Positions 59,378-64,000 of a stretch of 64,000 nucleotides of DNA are shown piece after piece. The notes beneath the pieces were generated by a model. The model was not told the DNA's origin, did not search any database, and saw nothing but the letters and a program-made list of their open reading frames with translations. Position 1 is the stretch's first letter; every line of letters begins with the position of its first letter. Origin of the DNA: Ephemerocybe angulata (lineage: Eukaryota > Basidiomycota > Agaricomycetes > Agaricales > Psathyrellaceae); contig JAACJK010000165.1 in the NCBI GenBank assembly GCA_013368325.1, positions 868,001 through 932,000 on the forward strand, written 5' to 3'. Both the position numbers and the translations under genes were made by a program.

Positions 59378-60846
59378 GTCGTGTGTCTCTACAATGGTGA
59401 CGAACGGACTCGTCATTTGATGGGAAGTTTTGCCCGGGTATAGGCTACGAGTCGGAGGCCCAGGAAGGGGTGAGACGCCTCCCACAGCGCCTAGTAGCAC
59501 TCATCTTCGCGTCGGGCGAGATCAAGGATCAGGGATTGGGATGACGTTAGGGCTTCTGAGTCGATTTTTGTTGTGCGGTGATAGGAAACGAGTTTTGGAC
59601 TCGGATTGACTGGGTAACGTAGAGATAGATACTCAGTGCTACTATTGAAGGGATGTTGTGGGAGGATAGATGAGGGCAGTCCGAGTCGGCGTGCTATGTA
59701 GGAAGTTGTCTGGCTGAGGTAAGTGTCTTCCATTCCTATTGCTTCTCGGATTGAATGTGTCTGATAGACGTTATGTATTTGTGTGGTATTAGACGACGAG
59801 TCGGGGAGTTTTAGAGTCATTTAAGAATCAATCGAAGGTCTTAGGCGCCCTGGCCTGTCCTAGAATCTTGGGAGTCAGCTGCGGGGCGCTGATAGATATA
59901 GGTGAATATCTCAGGCAATCCGACTCGGGAAACCTGTTTCCCAGACGGCGAGTGATATCCTCAAACTGACCTCTACTCTGAAGCCCAATTTATAAGAAAG
60001 AGAAATGGCACTTCCAGAATCTGCATAGCTTAAGTAGAACTCCCGGTGTTAGAAGCTCTCAGCACTGATCAACCGCATAGATAACTGAGATAAAGGCAGC
60101 CGTAATGGGCACCTTCCCCGTTATCAGCCCCCAAAGAGGCAATTTACTAACCTCTGCCTGGCGCACTGGCAGTTCTGCTTCTGGTCTACATGCCCTAACC
60201 TCACCGCAGGTGATGTACGTATATCCAAACCCCGCAGCGGAATATGGCCTTCAAGTTGAAATGTGGTAGGGAACGGAGGATCCTTGCGACGCGGAGCAGC
60301 GACCAACAGCGAGTCTGCGAGATCGCCGACTCCGCATCATGCAGGTCCGCTCAGCCAGGGAAACGCCGTCGGCTGCGCCCAAAGCTTACCACATATATAT
60401 ATATATATCCCTGTACATCATCAGGGTCCCAGACTCAAGGCCTCAGGCTCGATGGTGGCTATTGGCGAGGGTCCGAGCACCGGTCCGTTGCGACTTGGTT
60501 TGATGTGTTGATGTGTCGTCTACTCATCGGAGAAAGGTGCCTTGTCAATGGGTCGGTCCTGGGTTGACGCCGACGTGGCTACGGTGGCTGAGCGTGAAAC
60601 GGTGAGTGATGGGATCACCAACTTGGGAGTGGTAGACGGCGGCAGTAGCTATGTAGGTATCGTAGGTACGTCTACTACCTCGCCGTACAAGCTTCCCAGT
60701 AACAAAGGCGATTGGTGAACGCATTACAAAAAGTTGCAATTGCAGATAAGTGGTGGATGAGCAGGGTGTGGCTGAGAGGCGTACTTACGTAGGTTGTTTT
60801 GCGAGAGAAAGGGGGCTGGATAAAGCTGGAGGATGGCATCTCCATC
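59378..60846. other. Gene-poor interval beside the LINE insertion
   Basis: A 109-codon minus-strand frame at 59491-59820 (starting MTLKLPDSSSNTTQIHNVYQ) has a protein-like composition but no recognised family and no partner exons. An (AT)n tract lies at 60391-60408. Nothing else stands out. Confidence 0.4.
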
Positions 60847-60873
60847 TTTTTTTTTTTTTTTTTTTTTTTTTTT
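60847..60873 (-). repeat. Poly(A) tail of the LINE insertion (27 nt)
   Basis: 27 uninterrupted T on the plus strand, that is poly(A) on the element's sense strand, about 110 nt downstream of its stop codon. This marks the 3' end of the retrotransposon and the insertion point at about 60846/60847. Confidence 0.85.
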
Positions 60874-60982
60874 GGTGGAGCCGTTCCGTATCTGATGTCA
60901 CGCAAAAGTTGACTAGATACCGGCTGGTTTTGAACTTGCGTTCGTCTCTCAAGCTGTGAGGGTCACCATGGAGGAAATGCGT

Positions 60983-63900
60983 TTACGCACACCGTCGGCC
61001 GTTAGGCGCTGCCCGGTAGTGTGGGACTCTTCGAGTCCTCCCCTCCGGTTTGAGGGGGGGGATACCCACTAAAACCCCGCTAATCCCTCGCAGCTTTCCG
61101 TTCACTAATTCAGCCACTACTTCGTCGTCTAGTAGTACATCCTTCCACGTGTTTGCGAAGAGGACCGGGCAAGGCCCGGTTCTCTTCTCTTTCTCCCTCG
61201 GCTTCTTTCTCGCCGCCAGGGCGTCTAATTTGATAATACGGTTTATCATCGCCACCCACCTGTTGTGGACTTCTATGTCGGTCGGCACACCTTCCTTCTC
61301 TCCCTGCTTTCCGATCCTCCACTCGCACCGTAGCTTCCATATGAGGTAGGCTGACTGCGATATTATGATTGTGTATAGTCGGCTTGCTCCCGTTTTTGGC
61401 TTGCCCGTTGCCGGGTTCAGGATCGACCTAGTGCCACAGCTCGCTATAGATCCTGGGGTGGGTTTCGCCCATTCGATCCCCTTCATCTCGAGCACCTTCC
61501 GTACCAGGTTCCATATGACTTTCTGGCCTGTGCTCGGGCATTCAGTCAGAGTGTGCTCGGCAGTTTCCGTGATTCCGCACGTGGGGCACCTCGCGCGCTC
61601 TTTGTACTTTTCGATGTTTTCCCAGAACGAGCCGCACCCCAGAGCGTCGTGGACGATTTTCCACAGGAAGACCCGCAGTTTGTTGTCGAGCAGATGCTTT
61701 GACTTCATTGACTTCCAGACTGTCCCGTCCAGCGGGGCCAGGCCTGTTCTCTCTTTCGAAGCGTACCGGGTTGCGTCGAGGCCCATCACCGTGCGTCGCC
61801 TTTCCTTGGTCTCGTCGCGTTTGAGCCTCCTGATACCCTTGTACAGTAGCGCCTGCGTCATGCTTGCCAGGGCGGCTCCCTTCACCTTCCAGTTTTGGGG
61901 TACTGACAGGTTCAGTTCATCACCGGTCGCTTTCTCTGCCCCTTTCGCTGCTAGGGCGTCCGCTCCGTCGTTCCCCTCGTCTCCGCTGTGGCCCTTCACC
62001 TTTTCGAAGACCGTGCGTCCCTTTCTCTGGCGGATCCTTGCGATGATGGGTTCCAGGATGTTCCTGTTGGACTGGCCCAGCCAATCGGTGTCTTCTACTT
62101 TCCTCCTGTTTCCTCCTACGGCGTCTATCACGTACTTCGAGTCGGTTCGGATAATGAGAGTGTCCCGGCTCCTGCTGGATTGTATCGCGACCAGGACCGC
62201 TGCGGCTTCGGCCGTGTTGTTCGTTTGTGGGAGGCTACTCGGTATCCTGAGGGCTTTGTTGCGTGCATCATCCTTCCCATACCATATCCCTGCTCCGGCC
62301 TTCGCTTCCTCGTATCCGGCGTTCGTGCAGGAGCCGTCGGTGTAGATCACCACCGTACGTCGCGAGCGTGCGCTGTTGGTTTTCCGGGCATTGTACGTCG
62401 GGGGCGGAAGGCCGGCGGTGAAGACCCGGAATGATTCTGTCAGGGTTTGGCGCCCGGGCGCTTCGCCCGCCTGTCGGTTCGCGCCTGCTTCCCTTTCAGT
62501 TTCCTCCTCATCACTCGTGTCGTCCTCGTCTTGCATCGTGGGTCGCCACAGGGGGTGTAGGGTTTCGAGTAGGCGTTTTGCGGCGTTCTGGCATTTCTCT
62601 GGTGCGTCGCACCCCCTCCTCCGGTCGATCTCGCACTCCTCGCATTCACACCCCGCGTCTTGTGCTCCCTCGTCGTCTGTGTCCTCCGTGTCGCTTTCAG
62701 GGGATGTGGATCTTCCTCGCACCTCCTCGTCCGGTGTCTCGTGTTCTCTTTGCGTGAAGTACACCGCGTCGTTCACCGAGTGTACGTCGTGGTTGTCTCT
62801 CAGGCATGAGGCGCGTACCCCGTTGTTCCGGGGCCTCTTCTTCTTGTCCTGCCCTGCGTGGAACCAGAGGGGCATGTCCAGCTTGGTCTCCTCTGACGGG
62901 TCTTGCGGGTCCAGCGATACTCCGTACTTGCTTGCTGTTGCGAGCATCGTCCGGATGCCCGCGGGGGCGCAGCTCTCTGCTTCGCGCTTCGCTGCCGCCC
63001 AGGTTTGTGTGAACATATTGTCTGCTGTGCCCACGCTCTCGACCCGGTGGGATTTTGGTATGTTCAGAGTGAGGAGGTGGTCGACAATAAGGGCCCACTT
63101 CGGGCGCTTCTCGAAGTTTAGGTAGGCTTTCAGCTTCATTAGGTCGATCGCTTCATTTCTTGCCTTTATATCGAGTACTTTGAAGCCTCCCTCGGCGTGT
63201 GGGAGTTTCATGACTTCTGCGTTCACCCCAGGTGCGTGTCCGTTCCACAGGAACTCGCTGATCATCTTCTCGAGTTGTTTCTCCACCTCCGCAGGCATCC
63301 CTTGCACTCGGGTCTTGTACTGCGTTCTGCCCCCAATTTCCATACCGATAATCAAGCGCTTGCCTTCTAGGGTTGGGTACGACTTCCCCCATCTGTCGAG
63401 CGCCGCCTCTATCGCCTCGATCGTCGGTGTCCATACGCTCACCTCGCCTATGTTGTTCCCGATGAAGGCTCCGAGGGCTCGTGACGGCTGGCCGTCGCGT
63501 GCTATCTTTATCCCGGGCGGTATTGGCGCTGCTCTATCGTTCATCTTCCTCGTTTCTATGAGGCGCGCGCGGTACTCCTCGGATCCCACCGGCACTACCT
63601 CCGTCTTGGTCGTGTTGAACTTCGCACCTGACGACCGGCACCATCTGTCCAGGACCTCCTGTAGGACGTCCAGGTCGTCGTCTTCGTCCAGGTACACTGT
63701 GGTGTCATCGGCGAACAGCGTTGTCACCAGTCTGTCATGGGATTTGGGCAGGCGGATTCCCTGCAGGCTTGACCGGCGTATCATGCTCGCCAGGGACTCT
63801 ATTGCGAGGTTGAAGAGGAGGCAGGAGAGGGGGTCACCCTGCCGGACCCCACGTACAACCCGGTACCCTTCGCTCAGGTGCCCGTTCACCATGACCTTCG

Positions 63901-64000
63901 TCTCGGCGTGTGCGTACAGCGTGAGGACCGTCGTGATGAACCGCTTAGGGAACCGGAATTTTTCTAACGTTTTCTCTAGGAACGAGTGCTTGATCTTGTC
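60983..64000 (-). CDS. LINE ORF2: reverse transcriptase, RNase H and C-terminal zinc knuckle (5' end outside window)
   Basis: One uninterrupted frame of about 1005 codons enters at 64000 and stops at 60983. The reverse-transcriptase palm and fingers show VRGVRQGDPLSCLLFNLAIE and the catalytic box LFADDTTVYL. After a long acidic linker comes an RNase H with its acidic set intact: VVIYTDGSC, NNTAEAAAV, IIRTDSKYV and VKGHSGDEGNDGADALA. A C-terminal CCHC-type finger follows, CPTCGITETAEHTLTECP. RT plus RNase H plus this finger is the organisation of fungal Tad1-like/I-like LINEs. An endonuclease domain is expected upstream. The lack of stops or frameshifts suggests recent activity. GC-rich third positions differ from the AT-richer flank. 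Confidence 0.92.
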   Translation of the reverse strand, partial: DKIKHSFLEKTLEKFRFPKRFITTVLTLYAHAETKVMVNGHLSEGYRVVRGVRQGDPLSCLLFNLAIESLASMIRRSSLQGIRLPKSHDRLVTTLFADDTTVYLDEDDDLDVLQEVLDRWCRSSGAKFNTTKTEVVPVGSEEYRARLIETRKMNDRAAPIPPGIKIARDGQPSRALGAFIGNNIGEVSVWTPTIEAIEAALDRWGKSYPTLEGKRLIIGMEIGGRTQYKTRVQGMPAEVEKQLEKMISEFLWNGHAPGVNAEVMKLPHAEGGFKVLDIKARNEAIDLMKLKAYLNFEKRPKWALIVDHLLTLNIPKSHRVESVGTADNMFTQTWAAAKREAESCAPAGIRTMLATASKYGVSLDPQDPSEETKLDMPLWFHAGQDKKKRPRNNGVRASCLRDNHDVHSVNDAVYFTQREHETPDEEVRGRSTSPESDTEDTDDEGAQDAGCECEECEIDRRRGCDAPEKCQNAAKRLLETLHPLWRPTMQDEDDTSDEEETEREAGANRQAGEAPGRQTLTESFRVFTAGLPPPTYNARKTNSARSRRTVVIYTDGSCTNAGYEEAKAGAGIWYGKDDARNKALRIPSSLPQTNNTAEAAAVLVAIQSSRSRDTLIIRTDSKYVIDAVGGNRRKVEDTDWLGQSNRNILEPIIARIRQRKGRTVFEKVKGHSGDEGNDGADALAAKGAEKATGDELNLSVPQNWKVKGAALASMTQALLYKGIRRLKRDETKERRRTVMGLDATRYASKERTGLAPLDGTVWKSMKSKHLLDNKLRVFLWKIVHDALGCGSFWENIEKYKERARCPTCGITETAEHTLTECPSTGQKVIWNLVRKVLEMKGIEWAKPTPGSIASCGTRSILNPATGKPKTGASRLYTIIISQSAYLIWKLRCEWRIGKQGEKEGVPTDIEVHNRWVAMINRIIKLDALAARKKPREKEKRTGPCPVLFANTWKDVLLDDEVVAELVNGKLRGISGVLVGIPPLKPEGRTRRVPHYRAAPNGRRCA

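Larger units (their letters stand above)
60847..64000 (-). mobile_element. Non-LTR retrotransposon (LINE), 3' part
   Basis: Comprises the coding region below, a ~110-nt 3' UTR and the poly(A) tail. No long terminal repeat is seen. The 5' part and the other target-site duplication lie beyond the right edge. Confidence 0.88.

Noticed and set aside
61365..63125. Long plus-strand open frames opposite the LINE
   Set aside because: They are antisense shadows of the reverse-transcriptase/RNase H frame in GC-rich DNA.
1..64000. CRISPR arrays, bacterial operons or Shine-Dalgarno sites
   Set aside because: Intron-rich eukaryotic genes throughout; no regularly spaced repeats of that type.

Overview
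The window is nuclear DNA of a filamentous basidiomycete, almost certainly an Agaricomycete (mushroom-forming fungus). Evidence: genes are split by many short introns (mostly 40-75 nt, GT-AG, one probable GC-AG), and several families are typical of or expanded in this group: DUF6533 seven-helix proteins, MYND-finger proteins, DUF6589 proteins, a multi-intron microsomal P450, GH5 membrane exo-beta-1,3-glucanase and a secreted DUF1996 protein with a fungal cellulose-binding module. All gene models were spliced by hand from reading frame, splice consensus and family motifs; there is no transcript evidence.

Layout. 1-1654 (-): 5' part of an HSF/Skn7-type transcription factor. 1.7-5.9 kb: gene-poor, with an imperfect 0.31-kb tandem duplication. 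5.9-8.0 kb (+): cytochrome P450. 8.9-10.5 kb (+): DUF6533 membrane protein. 10.9-12.5 kb (-): zinc-lacking MDR reductase. 13.7-15.7 kb (-): secreted DUF1996-CBM1 protein. 16.6 kb: tRNA-Thr(AGT). 16.8-19.1 kb (+): MYND protein. 20.0-30.7 kb: a cluster of single-pass membrane proteins, namely four paralogues with a beta-rich N-terminal domain, Ser/Thr stalk, one helix and a cytoplasmic tail ending near a PPxY motif, plus an unrelated Pro-rich single-pass protein in the middle. 31.0-35.5 kb: a segment bounded by inverted, gene-like repeats; it holds a truncated DUF6589 gene joined to a GT31 glycosyltransferase fragment, and an intact SWIM/RING E3-type gene. 37.5-40.2 kb (+): half-size ABC-transporter-like protein with ruined ATPase motifs. 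41.1-43.5 kb (+): GH5 exo-1,3-beta-glucanase. 44.2-45.6 kb (+): Gal80-like GFO/IDH/MocA protein, followed by a broken partial copy. 46.4-47.3 kb (-): unrecognised multi-exon gene. 47.3-52.6 kb: gene-poor, rich in simple repeats. 52.7-54.3 kb (-): bHLH transcription factor. 54.3-60.8 kb: gene-poor, with an inverted-repeat element. 60.85-64.0 kb (-): 3' part of a LINE retrotransposon with poly(A) tail, running off the right edge.

Functional themes are wall and plant-polymer handling (GH5 glucanase, DUF1996-CBM1, GT31 fragment), sensing and regulation (Skn7-like factor, bHLH factor, Gal80-like protein, DUF6533 protein, PPxY membrane proteins) and oxidative chemistry (P450, MDR). No biosynthetic cluster is evident: P450, MDR and DUF6533 genes are neighbours but no core enzyme is present. 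The most interesting features are the PPxY membrane-protein cluster, the catalytically degenerate ABC protein and the chimeric DUF6589/GT31 locus between inverted repeats.
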